A stretch of 64,000 nucleotides of DNA, from NCBI GenBank assembly GCA_002633025.1, contig NMRB01000358.1, positions 1-64,000 on the forward strand, in the 5' to 3' direction. Under the pieces are notes generated by a model, which searched no databases, had not been told where the DNA came from, and saw only the letters and a list, made by a program, of their open reading frames with translations. Shown here one piece after another: positions 34,996-46,807 of the stretch. The stretch's first letter is position 1, and every line of letters starts with the position of its first letter. Source of the stretch: Notospermus geniculatus (taxonomy: Eukaryota > Nemertea > Pilidiophora > Heteronemertea > Lineidae). The translations under genes and the position numbers were made by a program.

Positions 34996-35235
34996 AACAT
35001 AGAGCACAAAGAACGACACACGAAGTGATAAAATACGTTTTAATAAGTCGTCTCCGAATTTTGCAAATTTTCGACCCCAACCGGGGTCTTCCTCATGGGT
35101 CTTACCAAAAATAGATCCTCTCTTATCTATTTTTGGTCTTACCTCATTTACTTCTGGAATCTCTACTAGAAAGTGCCTGAAGAAGACCCCGGTTGGGGTC
35201 GAAAATTTGCAAAATTCGGAGACGACTTTATACGT
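34996..35235. repeat. Inverted pair of the CTGAAGAAG hairpin motif
   Basis: The left arm (about 35044-35098, reverse) and right arm (35167-35232) are inverted copies of a block with a perfect GACCCC-GGTT-GGGGTC hairpin followed by GAAAATTTGCAAAATTCGG and AGACGACTT. Between them GATAAGAGAGGATC lies beside a second inverted pair, CCAAAAATAGAT / ATCTATTTTTGG. The left flank CAACATAGAGCACAAAGAAC also occurs near 62123, so the whole is a dispersed repeat. Confidence 0.8.
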
Positions 35236-36340
35236 ACTTTATCAGTTTTCTATACCATGTTGATTTTACTACGATTCAAAATTTTACGAGAGACTCATCA
35301 GACTTGCGGCTGCGTCAGTGACAGAGAGGACTGAGGAAGACCCCTGCACAGCCGAAGACTGTCTGGTAATCATACTCTGCTCGGACTGAGTGGTGCCTGC
35401 GGTTGAGGGTGGAATTCCGGCCGCATCCACTCCCTAAGGGATGATTATTGATTAGCGCCAAACTCATGTTTGTATATATCTGGGACGACGAATAAATATG
35501 CTTAGGACATGATGATGGTTCCTCTGTGGATTTCCTTGATGAAATACATTCGAATGTTGTGCCGTATCTCACCGGCCATAGTGTGGAGAAACGTCATGTA
35601 AAAGTGATGATGGATCTCTATGGCACGCCAAAGCGGAATTTATTCAAACTTCTGAAATCGGCATCAACTTTGGCGTTCCATAGTATGATCTCTGTTGCGG
35701 TTCGCATTTCCCAGTCGGCTTCAGTTTCCTCTGTCTATTGATAATCGCTCAGTATTCTCTGACAGCAAAAACCTATCAAATATCATATATGTTGCTTAGC
35801 TTTGATGGACGTTGCTTGGTTTAGGTATTCCAAGCAACGATCCCTTGATCACGGGTATTAATGTGTCTCCTTGGACAATCCTCTAAATTGACTGAAATAC
35901 ATATCTATATCGGCTTGTTATTGATCACCGTCTCCGATATAATACGATCTCTTTTATGTCTGTAAAGATAATATGTCTGATCCAATGTCATATGTGTCGA
36001 GTATGCCATCTCACCTTTGAGTAACGTATGTAATATATCGCGAGAAGATGGGTTTATCCGATGCTTCATACCAAAAGAGAAAAAGAAGATGAATTTTAAA
36101 TATTGATTTGAATGATACTGTTTGAATAATCAATCTCGTATCGAATGCTTTTGAAAGACCTGGAATATTCAAACTAATGATGAAAGGAGCACGCTGTTTC
36201 ATCTTTATTGCTTTTTCTAAAATATACGTATGTATCGAAAGATGCAGGTACATGTATTGCGAAANTAATGTAACGTGAGACTGTACCTTCAGAGAGGAAT
36301 TTGGCCGATCAAATGCATTGAGAACGTGGGGCGCATGAGA
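35236..36340. other. Intergenic DNA with a small fold-back
   Basis: A short fold-back lies at about 35619-35690: CTATGGCACGCCAAAG faces CTTTGGCGTTCCATAG. A 71-codon frame (35526-35741) spans it and is not convincing as a gene. A single n is at 36265. Confidence 0.45.
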
Positions 36341-36473
36341 GGCCATGTTCACGAAGCCTTCGCAACTCTGCGTGCACACAAGTCTATTGTTTGGCTGCAC
36401 ATGCCCTATTGTTCACTGACTCCCTTACAATAGATTTGCGTGCACGCAAAGTTGCGAAGCATGAATATGGCCC
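36341..36473. mobile_element. MITE, GGCCATATTCATGAAGC ends, copy 2
   Basis: 133 bp, inverse orientation to copy 1 (16843-16977) in its middle block. The left arm GGCCATGTTCACGAAGCCTT then CGCAACTCTGCGTGCA is matched by TGCGTGCACGCAAAGTTGCG then AAGCATGAATATGGCC at the right. Confidence 0.8.
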
Positions 36474-37675
36474 GGGGATCGCCAAAGCTTCCTGCTTGGT
36501 GAGCGTGACAGATGGCCATAGCAGAACTCTTTGCCGCCAAGTTGATTCAGCTCAGACCGTCATGGGTGACCAACTGAACCAAATATCACTCAAATTCTTT
36601 TCTCCCATGCTTCAATTATGGAAGTCCTACAAAAGTTTTCATGTTGCCAAACTCACCACCACGATGTCACACCCAAGACATTACAATCGTCACGAAATGG
36701 ACATACAAATGACTGTACGGCACAATGGCTTATCATGGCACGTAACAGGCGTCGACAAAGGCTTCCGATGGTCTCAGATCGATCTTACAAGGCTTCATTC
36801 AACACTGGATGCTGGGTCCAGTCGTGCTTGCAGTGATGAGTTATGTTTTTGTGACCAGAAATCGACTGTAACGTGACGTGACTGAGGCCGTGACGGTTGT
36901 GACGTCAAACCATGAGCTGACAGCTTCACCCATTTTCTCACTCTTTCTGTGAGATTGCGAAGATGTCAGAAATCTCATCTCACAGCAACCCCGTCTCGAC
37001 ATCTGATCGGGTAATCGTCGTTGTACAACTAATCTGTATAAAAGGGGTCATTACTAACCAGTAGATAATGAAGGAGACAGTTACAAGGTTTCTAACCAGA
37101 CATTTCCTAATGAATGGCAAAGGTGTCAATTAGGTGAGTATGTTCTTCTCATTCCGAGACGCCCTATTGCCGCTCTTTTGATCATGATTTTCTTCAGGTC
37201 AAGGAATCCCCAGTATTTGTCTCTCGCCCACTGTATGCCCACTTGGGTTTGCCAACGGTGGGTGGAAAATTCGAGGTGTATTTTTCGAGGCTGGTGATAT
37301 TATTTGGAAAGTACATGTATCTTCAGTCAGAAGTTGTCGAACAAATCCATCGATTGTTGTTGTCTTTACTTGAGGAGGTGTTCGTTGGTTCTTGAAGACG
37401 ATGTAGAAATCCTAAGTTAGTAAGATAGAGGCAAAGTCTAAGGTGTGATTCTATCATTTCGATTACTACATGTAGTATGTCCTGTTTAACATGACATTAT
37501 CGTAATGATAGAATCTCATCTTACAAAAACAGGCACTGAACTTTACAACGTGGTAACTGCCTTAAAAAGGTTAACGTTTGGGTTTATAGTCTGATATCAA
37601 CTACGGTAGAGGTTCTCATCCAACTTTACACTTTTACCCCAGTCTGTCCTGAAACCTTTCAGTAGAACTCAGATG
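36474..37675. other. Intergenic DNA, nothing recognised
   Basis: The longest frame (36391-36876, 161 codons) starts inside the MITE and shows no domain. I treat it as chance. Nothing else supported. Confidence 0.4.
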
Positions 37676-37850
37676 AGCTGCTCATTCAGCGCTGCAATCG
37701 AGCATTTCCGACTGGTACCCATTTATACACCTGGGTGGAGAGAGGCCAGTAAGGCAAAGAGACTTGCCCAAAGTCTCACGCCCAGTGGGATTCGAACCCG
37801 GGACCCTCAGACCGCTAGTCGGAGGCCCGAACCACTACACCACCGGACTG
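37676..37850 (-). mobile_element. tRNA-derived SINE
   Basis: On the minus strand an A box (TGGTGTAGTGG, 37832-37842) and a perfect B box (GGTTCGAATCC, 37788-37798) sit in a tRNA-like head whose anticodon arm is degenerate. A body follows with TGGGCAAGTCTCTTTGCC and CACCCAGGTGTATAAATGGG, a layout seen in tRNA-derived SINEs of invertebrate animals. It resembles the SINE at 14398-14580 only in the head. Confidence 0.85.
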
Positions 37851-38305
37851 CCTTACCTCAGAACGAACACTCAGTCTTTTTGTATATTCCACGTCGCCTT
37901 GTTACGAGAAGCCATTCTTTCCTCCCTGCCTTTTCAACTCGGGAAGGACGAACTGCACTTTTACCGTCTAATGCGTAACCGTATTCCTTTCCTTTGATAA
38001 GTAAAATTCCCAGGCGCACCACAAGGGAATCTCGCTTGTTCTTGTCCGTCGGATTTCATTTGGTGTCATTTGTTCTTTTCATTTAGTTAAGTCTAATTGG
38101 TAAATTGAATCTATTCTGTCTAATGCCGCGTTGCTCCTGCATCAAAGGCGTGGTAGTACACCTTGGGGACGCGACAAGAGGTAAATGCGTTTCGTTACGA
38201 CTCTCGTTTGGTTGTTAGCGCTCAAATGGCCGTCTGATGGATGTAGAAAACTTGTCTAATTGCGTTCTGTTTTGTCAATATACGCTCTCTGTCCTTCTGT
38301 ATTCG
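37851..38305. other. Intergenic DNA, nothing recognised
   Basis: No gene or repeat that I can support. Confidence 0.45.
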
Positions 38306-38468
38306 TCGTTTCAACAGCCCCGCCATCTTGGATTTCTTGCAAACTGCGCATGGGCAATTGGGCAAGTCCGTATTTCGTGACCAATCACTTGGTTTGGTAA
38401 CCTACCAGATAAATGCGCACGCACAAAATCTCTATGGAAACCAAGATGGCGGGAGGCCGTCGAAACGA
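38306..38468. mobile_element. MITE, TCGTTTCAACAGCCCCGCC arms
   Basis: 163 bp. The left arm TCGTTTCAACAGCCCCGCCA then TCTTGG pairs with the right arm CCAAGATGGCGGGAGGCCGT then CGAAACGA with two or three mismatches. Single copy in the window. Confidence 0.8.
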
Positions 38469-39975
38469 GCTTTGAGTTTGAATTTGTTTCTGAGGGTTTG
38501 AACGAATGGCACGTCCGATGATTTTCATGGCTTTTTATTCATATTCCTGTCGCCAGCGAGGTATCATGTCGATTTCAAAACGAGAGATATTATAGGTAAT
38601 AGTAATACTGCCGAGTGTACAATCATGTCCGTGATAGTAATCTTAATGGGAAAAAGGTTATGCTCGATAATTGTCGAGCGTCATTCATTTGGAACATAAT
38701 TACAGAAAATTATACGTTCAAGTGCTGTCGTTATCCATGAGACATGATAAACCGACCTCAGTTTCTTTAACCCTCAACGCTTGAAATAGTCGGCCTTCTC
38801 TTATCGTCGCAGGAAAAGTGAAATTGCTGTGGATGTCGCCGATTCTGGGTAGCCCTCCACTGATTCTGAAGTTCTTGGTCAAACAACGTTTCCGAATCTT
38901 TTAAATGAACCTGCCGTTTGTTTCTCAAAAGATGGTGACTCGAACTGATTTCGGAAATCAAAAGGCGACTGCGTTTCAGAGTGGTCATGATGATGTTATG
39001 ATTTGTGAATAAAAATAACAACGTTAATAATATTTGAACAGAAAATTATCTTCTGGAATGTAGAAGGCTTGAAGGGCACTCGTTTTATCTCTATTTCTAT
39101 CATTCCGATCAGTAAATTTCCCTCTGCAATTTCTGTGGAATGTGAGCGAAGGCATATTCATTGTCTTATTTGTGGCAGTAAATGTTTGTGCATTTGCCCA
39201 GTTAAGCACATGCACATCGCGTACGTATCCCATATATAAAGGTATCCTGACGATTTTCTTCAGTAGTTGGGAATGCAAATGACACAATAAAAGCTGGTAA
39301 CTTGCAACGTTAATGATAATGCTAGTGTCACATCCGACCCATAATTAGGTGTAATCATGCAATTTTGGCCGTTTGTAGCCTTGGGTGTCGACTTCAGCCA
39401 AACAGAATGCATGCACATGTACATGTACACCGATATATATACGCCTGATGCAGAGGAATGCGAAACAAAAGGCCGATTTCCATTCCTCAGGCGATTAAAT
39501 TGGCGACGGTGTTACCGAGGAATCAGTTCTGGGCGACGACGCTGTGTGACATGTTTACATTGTTTAACAATGGAATCTAATAAAAAGTAAAACATGTCTA
39601 CGGTCCGAAATACTAGCCACCGACTGAAAGTGTATCAGGCCTGCATTTAGGTCGTTGAAATGTTGCCAAGGAATACATAGGCTACTATTCAAAAGAAAAA
39701 CTAACTAATAGAGAGTATCCTCAAAAAGGACAAACCAGTAATGGCTTAATAAGATTGGTCATGGGGTTAGGGATTGATGATGGTTGTTAGATACGAGCGG
39801 ACTATGATCTTCCCATTGACATTCAATTGTATGTTGCCATCATTAGTCACATAGCATTGTTGCCTATAAAATGACGAGCAAAAACGTGTTGATGATGTTG
39901 ATGATCGATAGAAACAAACAAATATCTTTACAAAAAGTGAGACTGAACTCTGATACCACGAATCTCACAACGCCT
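38469..39975. other. Intergenic DNA, nothing recognised
   Basis: No gene supported. Frames of 77-87 codons at 38767-39590 lack motifs. Confidence 0.4.
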
Positions 39976-40231
39976 TTAAAGATAATGTATCACGACTTCA
40001 TTGTTTACATTCAGTGTTTGTAAACATGGATGTTTACATCATGTTATTTTGGACTTTTGGGACATGTCAACCCAACAAATTGAATACTTTCGGTATCAAA
40101 AGAATTTCTAGAGGGGCATGCCACCAACAAATTACTCATAAGACGAAGAAACACTGGACATAAACAAACAGAATGTAAATAAACAGTGATTTTCGTGGCC
40201 CGCGAAAATACCCGCTATACATTATCTTTAA
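39976..40231. mobile_element. TTAAAGATAATGT MITE, copy 1
   Basis: 256 bp, bounded by TTAA at both ends, with short TIRs TTAAAGATAATGTA / TACATTATCTTTAA. It is homologous over its full length to 50312-50572, including GTTATTTTGGACTTTTGGGA and GAGGGGCATGCCACCAACAA. The internal TGTTTACAT-type repeats form hairpins. Confidence 0.9.
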
Positions 40232-40862
40232 GACTTGCGGGTCAACAAGTTTACCGGTTTTGTTATCAAGCCATCTGACTAAAATACATGTACAGACAAA
40301 TTTAAAAAAATTGCGAATTAGGTTCAGATCTCGGAGTCTTGATTCGTCTACGCGAAGTCTATGTCTAAAGTCTTCTGGATTTATGATGTGAAAACGTTGG
40401 CGAAGAGACATTAGAAACCCGAGTTTAGAGTATAATGGAAAGCTCATTGCTCCATCATTATCATTCACCTCTTAGGCTTAGCATCATAACATTCCAACCC
40501 TGGTCGGTCACTCCTAACTGCAATGATTAGCTAGGCAAAGATCATTAAGGTAATAATTCATGATTTATTGATATAATTTTTAAGTAATACAACCGAAGGT
40601 TTACCGAGGACTTCAGACTGCCATGACGAGATGTCAATCCATACAAACACAGCTACACACACAAGTGGTGTATCTTGATGACTTGGAACGCTTACGGTTT
40701 ATTAATGTGTGTTTAGGTACTTGGTATTGCCACCGGTTTCGTTGACATGCTGTGCCTGTACATGGGCACGGATAAAAATGACAGATCCAGTCGGCCAGAC
40801 CGAAGACACACGAGGTCTGTGGTTCCATTCTCATGGCTGTCACGTATCACATCACAAAAAAC
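40232..40862. other. Intergenic DNA, nothing recognised
   Basis: No gene or repeat that I can support. Confidence 0.45.
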
Positions 40863-40943
40863 CATCCTCCCATAGCAGGGCTTTGGTCGTGGTGTGTGAG
40901 TGGATGACGAGGAGCGAGGTAAAAACCCCTGCTGTGGGAGGAT
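40863..40943. repeat. Small fold-back, CATCCTCCCA arms
   Basis: CATCCTCCCATAGCAGGG faces CCCCTGCTGTGGGAGGATG across about 45 bp. It ends 13 bp before the next MITE. Confidence 0.65.
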
Positions 40944-40956
40944 GACAAAAAACATA

Positions 40957-41074
40957 GGGCTGTATTCAAGAAGCTTCCTTAAGTGTGAGGTCGACCTTTA
41001 GCTATTGTTTGCAGGGTAGAATACAAAAGATTAAGGTCGACCTTACACTTAAGGAGGCTTCTTGAATACGGCCC
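40957..41074. mobile_element. MITE, GGGCTGTATTCAAGAAGC, ATA target duplication
   Basis: 118 bp with about 42-bp TIRs: GGGCTGTATTCAAGAAGC, then TCCTTAAGTGTGAGGTCGAC on the left, answered by GTCGACCTTACACTTAAGGA and GCTTCTTGAATACGGCCC on the right. ATA flanks both ends (40954-40956 and 41075-41077), a likely 3-bp target duplication. The ends recall the GGCCATATTCATGAAGC elements at 16843 and 36341. Confidence 0.88.
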
Positions 41075-41077
41075 ATA

Positions 41078-42240
41078 ATGTCTCTCTTTGGCGAAGCTCT
41101 CGCAAGAAAGAAATGTTTTCGTCACATTGAAGGTATTCTTTGACATTCATAAATACGTCCGTGGTTTGTTTGGTTTGAACGGGGTCGTTTTTTTAATAAA
41201 TATATTGGTGGTCAGCCCCCTTGATGTCAACTCATCGTGTATAATCGAACAAAATGATTTAAACAAACCATGATTTCGCCAAACTCGGCCTCTCTCGTAA
41301 ATAAGGAAAGATGTACACACATTATACGATGCCGTTCCTTGCTGACGAATTTGCCGCTAAGTCTTCTTACAGCCTTAAATGGTAAGTTATGTGAAATGTT
41401 AGTGCAAAAAAGGTGATATTGCAAAATGATCACCCTGCCAATACATTCGATCGTGATGGAGAATTACTTGGCGTGAATGATTCGAAAGCAATATGTGCAA
41501 AACAAGTGCCTACAGCCATCATCATGTCTATCCCAAGGGAATGTCCATTTTGGTAACATCAAGTGGCCTGAGGCAACATCGAGGAATCGAATTCCGAAAT
41601 CTGCACAAAATATGCCCCGCTCATTTAATAAGCGTCCAAATTGCTGTTTAGTCATTCCAGGATGAAATTAACACGACCCTTTCACGGATGCAGCGGTACA
41701 CATTGTCAATTGATTTACTAAAGGGGTTCGTTTCGTGTCATAGTGTGTCCTCTACTCAACAACTTCGATATCGCCATCCCCAGATACTTGTCAGCAAAGC
41801 CCCAGGGCGTCAAGTGGTCATCTACTTATCCTTGTGGCACACGCGCATGCACATCCGGCAGTACCAGGCAAATAGAACGACGCTATCGGCAAACAAGAGT
41901 AATCTCTATATGCGAAAGCTGGAGACTGGTTTACACTGATATTGGTTTGGGTTCCGATTGGTGACCATTAAGGAATAGATTAGATCATTCACAACCGAAT
42001 GCTAGCGACCGGTTTAGCAGTAGGCATGCTCTTTACCGTTTGGTACTTATGACAAATTGATCGGTGGTCGTTGCCACCTCATCGTACTCTACGTACCTCG
42101 GATGGTGGCACATGTAACTGAAGGTGCCACTAGTGACTAGGAATCATCCGTTATTGCCCGCAGCATACGAGTTCTACATTTAACGTTAGTCGAAAAATCA
42201 AAGGTACGGTGTAAACAACTACCAATGTGGCATCACATCG
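41078..42240. other. Intergenic DNA, nothing recognised
   Basis: Frames of 60-83 codons overlap on both strands without motifs. Nothing else supported. Confidence 0.4.
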
Positions 42241-42471
42241 TCAGGAGTCATGAAGTTTGATATCATCGATCGCTTTTCCAACTTCATTATTCTGTACAAA
42301 ACTGCCTACCACCGTTTTGGAAATACGTGTAATCTCTCTGAACCTTGGCCTGTAGGTACTTGCTTGTTTGTCAGCCTTTGACGCTGCTTCCAGAAGCGCG
42401 AGAACGAATGTCAATGAAAGAAACAACTCAATTCCATATTGGTAATTGGAATACAAATCAACCATCGACAT
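42241..42471 (-). CDS. Possible small secreted or membrane peptide exon
   Basis: I do not recognise this. A 76-codon minus-strand frame begins ATG-TCG-ATG. After about 14 residues it has a hydrophobic stretch, IELFLSLTFVLALLEAASKA, that resembles a signal peptide. A hydrophilic part with basic and acidic residues follows and ends at a TGA stop. No homologue comes to mind, no promoter or polyadenylation signal was identified, and the frame is short. It may be chance. A conserved frame in a related species would be needed to believe it. Confidence 0.2.
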   Translation of the reverse strand: MSMVDLYSNYQYGIELFLSLTFVLALLEAASKADKQASTYRPRFREITRISKTVVGSFVQNNEVGKAIDDIKLHDS

Positions 42472-44060
42472 TTAACAGGTTTTATTTTTCTGTTGGCTCA
42501 TCCAGCCATACAGACTGTTCACCAGTTCACAAGCGTTCGAACGTAGATAGGTTGTCTATAGATTTATTGGTCTTCGTCAATAGAGTGTGCAGCCACTAAA
42601 TGCTTGAAATAGATCGCCATTGGGCTTTGTCATCAGTATCCTTATCACGTTACTCCTTCTGTCTCTCTGGGCACGTCTTAAATGGCTTCATGTACATTTC
42701 AAGAGCCCCTAAAGGGATTCAGGATTCTTCAAGTAGTACTACATACTGCATGTATTTTGGCGATTCGAGGTCGAGGCGTACACTGCAAAGTTGTTTCATT
42801 TCTATCTCGTTTTTCTATTAAGAAAAGATAAAATCAAATAGGTTGGATACAATGCAGCTACTGCTGTCATACATTTCGCGTTTTGCTGTTGATTTAATTA
42901 TTCTATTTGTGTCTTTCGACTCAAATTATGCAGACACACAGATATTATCAGAAATATTTCGGTATTATATTTTATTCGTCTCGTAAACAGGCGGCAGATT
43001 CCTTGCCGTGATGACCAATTTCCTGCGAATAACAAAAATCTGCGTATTACCATAAAGAGACGAGCTACTAATACTTCTAAGTCCTTGTCATCAATAATAT
43101 ACTCACTTCATAATAAATGTGAATAACAAAGTAAACACTGGTATATGAAATGGTCTGTCTAGAGATATACGACTGTGGTAACTTCAATATACCACATGCA
43201 TAAGGATTCAACAACTGAAAACATCAGTAAAACATGTAATTTTGAGTTTCATGAAGTGGTTGGTACGTCATGAAAGACGAGCTAACTGCGAGGCTAATAC
43301 AATGACGTCATCGGTTTCTGATGTCTATTGATGCAGTTCACACCAAGTCTCGGATGACATATCTGTGTCCAACCTCCTGCGCATGTCCAGCGTGACTACT
43401 TCCGGTCGTCAATACTATTGGCCCTGCTATGGAGATAGATCTGTAGGAGCGTCTTAAAACCTGCAAGACTTTAACATGACGTCATCAGATTGCGCTGCTT
43501 GATGATGTAGTCCCAGTACGAATATTGTCTCGAGTGCCGTATGTTATAACAATTTGGTTTCTTTGTCACTAAAAGCCTCTTTGAACCGTTCTTTAGAAAG
43601 TGTACGTTGTTTTGTCCAATATGGCAGCTTCATAATGTATTGTGACTGTACATCATCTCTGAACGACAAATCCCATGAAACAATCGCTTTGATAATAAGT
43701 ATTTCGCTTGTCGATCATTAGAAGAATATGCGAGAAAGTTCAAATGGTTCCTAATTAAGAATGCCACAGGGGCTCTGAGGCGTTCTCTCTAGTTACATTC
43801 CATCGTTATAAGTCTTTTTGAATTAGTCAGACAAAGAAAGGCCCCGCAAGCGTAGTCCACTTTGATGATTGTCTTCAACAAGTTCGATATGTGTCTAGAC
43901 TGGTTACAAAAGCTTGCGAGTAGCGGGAAAACTTTGCGACGCGCCCACTTAGCAGAAGGTGTCGAATTTGTTTCACGTTTTTGAGAACCTTGCGGTACAG
44001 CTATCGAGCTAAGATGTGGCTACCGTGAGTTGTATCAAGCTACATGTACTTCGGTTACCT
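42472..44060. other. Intergenic DNA, nothing recognised
   Basis: AT-rich sequence with no supportable gene or repeat. The motif ATGACGTCATC occurs near 43303 and 43478. Confidence 0.45.
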
Positions 44061-44226
44061 ATAGGAGCAGAGAGCTGCGCTGATCACCGAAAGACCAGCA
44101 AAATTCTATCGGACGGGACAAATACAATATAAAATTCTCCTCATTGGTGCTCAGTCAACCATGGAGGGTCCGCTAGGAACTGGACAGCAGCGACTCCTAT
44201 TGGTCCAACTGACTGACAGCTCCAAT
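44061..44226 (-). mobile_element. MITE, TAGGAGC family, copy C
   Basis: 166 bp, opposite orientation to copies A and B. It begins ATAGGAGCAG and ends GACTGACAGCTCCAATT. It shares GGTGCTC(A/G)GT, GGGTCCGCTA and the end with copy D, but is diverged in the middle. Confidence 0.7.
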
Positions 44227-44698
44227 TGAAATCAAACAGTCCATACTAGTCGGGGGAGCCTGCCACTCCCCATCTCCCATCCCATTCCTTTATGACTACA
44301 GCAGTTAGTTAAAACTGACTCTTTCACAATTACCCGCGATAAATCTCGTAGAGCCTCCAGAGCTGTACCAGACTAATTGCGCTTGTAATAGACAGCGGTC
44401 TGGCATGTAATTTAAATGCAAATTGTCGAAAAATCGAATGGAATATTTGAGAGTCTTTCTAATTGAAAGTTCAAGATTGGCAAGATCAATACACGGCTGA
44501 TTGTTGAAATGTGGCCCCTGTCACTTATTAACTCGTGAACAAACTTGCAAATGACTTCAGGCTCTATTAGACATATAAGTAAACAAGAGTTTCCCATTTG
44601 AACCTTGAAACAAATATTTTACCCATAAGACGGTCGTTAATTAACGTGTATGCTTTAGACAGTTACGACTGGGTAACCCATGAGGTACATCTTTCCTA

Positions 44699-44957
44699 TT
44701 AAAGGAGCTGGACGTCCAAGTTGTAAACACTCACTCACTGGTTCTCTATCCACGCGACGCCTGCGGTGCTGCCACCTATTTTCGGTGATATGTACTGACG
44801 TGAATATCGTGAATGAGTTGCATTGGACCGGGCACCAGTCTAACGATCACGGGGCGCTACTGGTGCTGCCACCTTCACGAAGGAATAAAACTAGTTTGCT
44901 GGCCACTGTTTGTAAACAAACCAGTTTGTTTACAACTTGGACGTCGAGCTCCTTTAA
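44699..44957. mobile_element. MITE with TTAA borders, AAAGGAGCT arms
   Basis: 259 bp. TTAA at 44699-44702 and 44954-44957. The left arm TTAAAGGAGCTGGACGTCCA then AGTTGTAAAC is the inverse of GTTTACAACTTGGACGTCGA then GCTCCTTTAA, with one mismatch. A secondary TTTGTAAACAAACCAGTTTG hairpin lies next to the right arm. Related in plan, not in sequence, to 4759-5033. Confidence 0.88.
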
Positions 44958-45172
44958 AATCCAAGGAAACTGGCCAGAATTCCGTCTGAGTTCTCTATAC
45001 TTTCAAGTTTACTTACGATGAATTAGTGCTACGCCTCTCAACAGTCGACGGTGTAAAGGCTTGTTTCCGCTATTCACAGTGTACATCTTTATAATCAATG
45101 GCCCGTACATGTATTTTAGAATGCTCCTCAATGCTCAAGGTGAGATCCCACCTCTGGGATCTCTTCTATATA

Positions 45173-45232
45173 GCGCCTGAGGAAGACACCGATTGGGGTC
45201 GAAAATTTGCGAAATATTCGGAGACGATTGTT
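45173..45232 (+). repeat. CTGAAGAAG hairpin motif, copy 4 (variant)
   Basis: GCGCCTGAGGAAGACACC, loop, GGGGTCGAAAATTTGCGAAA, then TTCGGAGACGA. It has one change in the stem compared with the copy at 35171. No inverted partner is nearby. Confidence 0.7.
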
Positions 45233-45717
45233 GGCCTAATACATGAAAAACTCTGGCTGACTACTGCGACAGTTGCCAAATCATTTGGTAACAGTTGGCA
45301 TGTGCTTTGACCTGCACTTGCCAACCTTTCTTGTTCATAAACGGGACACTTTGGCCTATATGCTATTACAACTTTTGTTCTCCATGCGGCAAAAGGAATG
45401 GGTTAGCTAGAGAAATGGTGTGTAATGAGTATCGTTCATTGATTTCTCCAAAACTAGGATGGGGACAAATAGATAATTTCATAACTCTGACAGGTTAACT
45501 ACCCTAATTGTAAAGATATATACTGTCATGATTTATAGTAATAAGGCCAATAATAATTGAACAGCCATTATTAGGACAAACCTACATGTATTTGCTTTTA
45601 CATGGTTTTATTGTTTAGAGTGTGAAAGCGAACATACGTGTTTATTGACTTTTTTGTGAGTTTCAGAGAAAAATTCTTACTACGCGACAAACAGTAGTCG
45701 TTTCAAGTTGGCTAAAC
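45233..45717. other. Intergenic DNA, nothing recognised
   Basis: No gene or repeat that I can support. Confidence 0.45.
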
Positions 45718-46412
45718 AGTTATACAAAAACCCAAGGTCATCCATTTGACATTTTGCTGTCAAGTACATTAGCACCGAAAAAAACCCACCTTCTTTTGAT
45801 CTTTCAATGTTTTTGCACTCTCAGCGTTCTGCCAGTCTCTCTATCGTCACTTTCAGCGGGGCTGAATGAAGTGGCGTCGCTTGCGGACATGATTTGATTG
45901 GCTAAAGCGAATATCGTTTATCGAATCAGTGATCAGCTTACTGTGTGTCTTCCAGGTCACATGTAATGTACTCTCTCCGTGAGTTACGCTTTGTTATGTA
46001 TGTGGGAGGTTGTCCGTCTTGTTTTCCTGATGAAAAAGGCTTTTGTTGTCGGAGAGCAGACTGAAATGTCTTTTTCAATTGCCCCTTAAGGAAGTTTATC
46101 GTTATTTGCCTTTGGATATATAAGGTGGATAGCAAGTTTTTCCTTGACTAATGCTACTAGTAACAGTTGATGATCGTGGCTTTGTCGTCGACGCAGTACT
46201 ACAGGAGGTTGAATGTGTGGCGGTCTTGGAAAACCCGTCAGAAGTCGCTGAATGATCAACAAGGGCTGTCAGATTGCCTGTGCATTGATCCGCTACTGTT
46301 TACCTGTTACTTAGTACACTTCAACTATTGAAATGTGCGGGTTCACCAAGGCATTAGGGAGGTGTAGAAATCAAACGATAAACGTAAACGATAACGACAA
46401 CAATTTTTGTAC
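45718..46412 (+). repeat. Left copy of a 0.7-kb duplicated segment
   Basis: Nearly identical to 46808-47495, ending at the N gap at the same base (AACAATTTTTGTAC) where homology ends on the right. It carries the left half of the TIR element that is complete at 47309-47645. Confidence 0.9.
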
Positions 46413-46807
46413 NNNNNNNNNNNNNNNNNNNNNNNNNNNNNNNNNNNNNNNNNNNNNNNNNNNNNNNNNNNNNNNNNNNNNNNNNNNNNNNNNNNNNNNN
46501 NNNNNNNNNNNNNNNNNNNNNNNNNNNNNNNNNNNNNNNNNNNNNNNNNNNNNNNNNNNNNNNNNNNNNNNNNNNNNNNNNNNNNNNNNNNNNNNNNNNN
46601 NNNNNNNNNNNNNNNNNNNNNNNNNNNNNNNNNNNNNNNNNNNNNNNNNNNNNNNNNNNNNNNNNNNNNNNNNNNNNNNNNNNNNNNNNNNNNNNNNNNN
46701 NNNNNNNNNNNNNNNNNNNNNNNNNNNNNNNNNNNNNNNNNNNNNNNNNNNNNNNNNNNNNNNNNNNNNNNNNNNNNNNNNNNNNNNNNNNNNNNNNNNN
46801 NNNNNNN
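46413..46807. other. Assembly gap (395 N)
   Basis: A run of n lying exactly between the two copies of the 0.7-kb segment. Frames across it are artefacts. Confidence 0.98.

Noticed and set aside
36391-36876. 161-codon frame as a protein
   Set aside because: It starts inside a MITE and the rest has no recognisable motif or exon border.
37786-37850. A tRNA gene at 37.8 kb
   Set aside because: The anticodon arm is degenerate and a SINE body follows.
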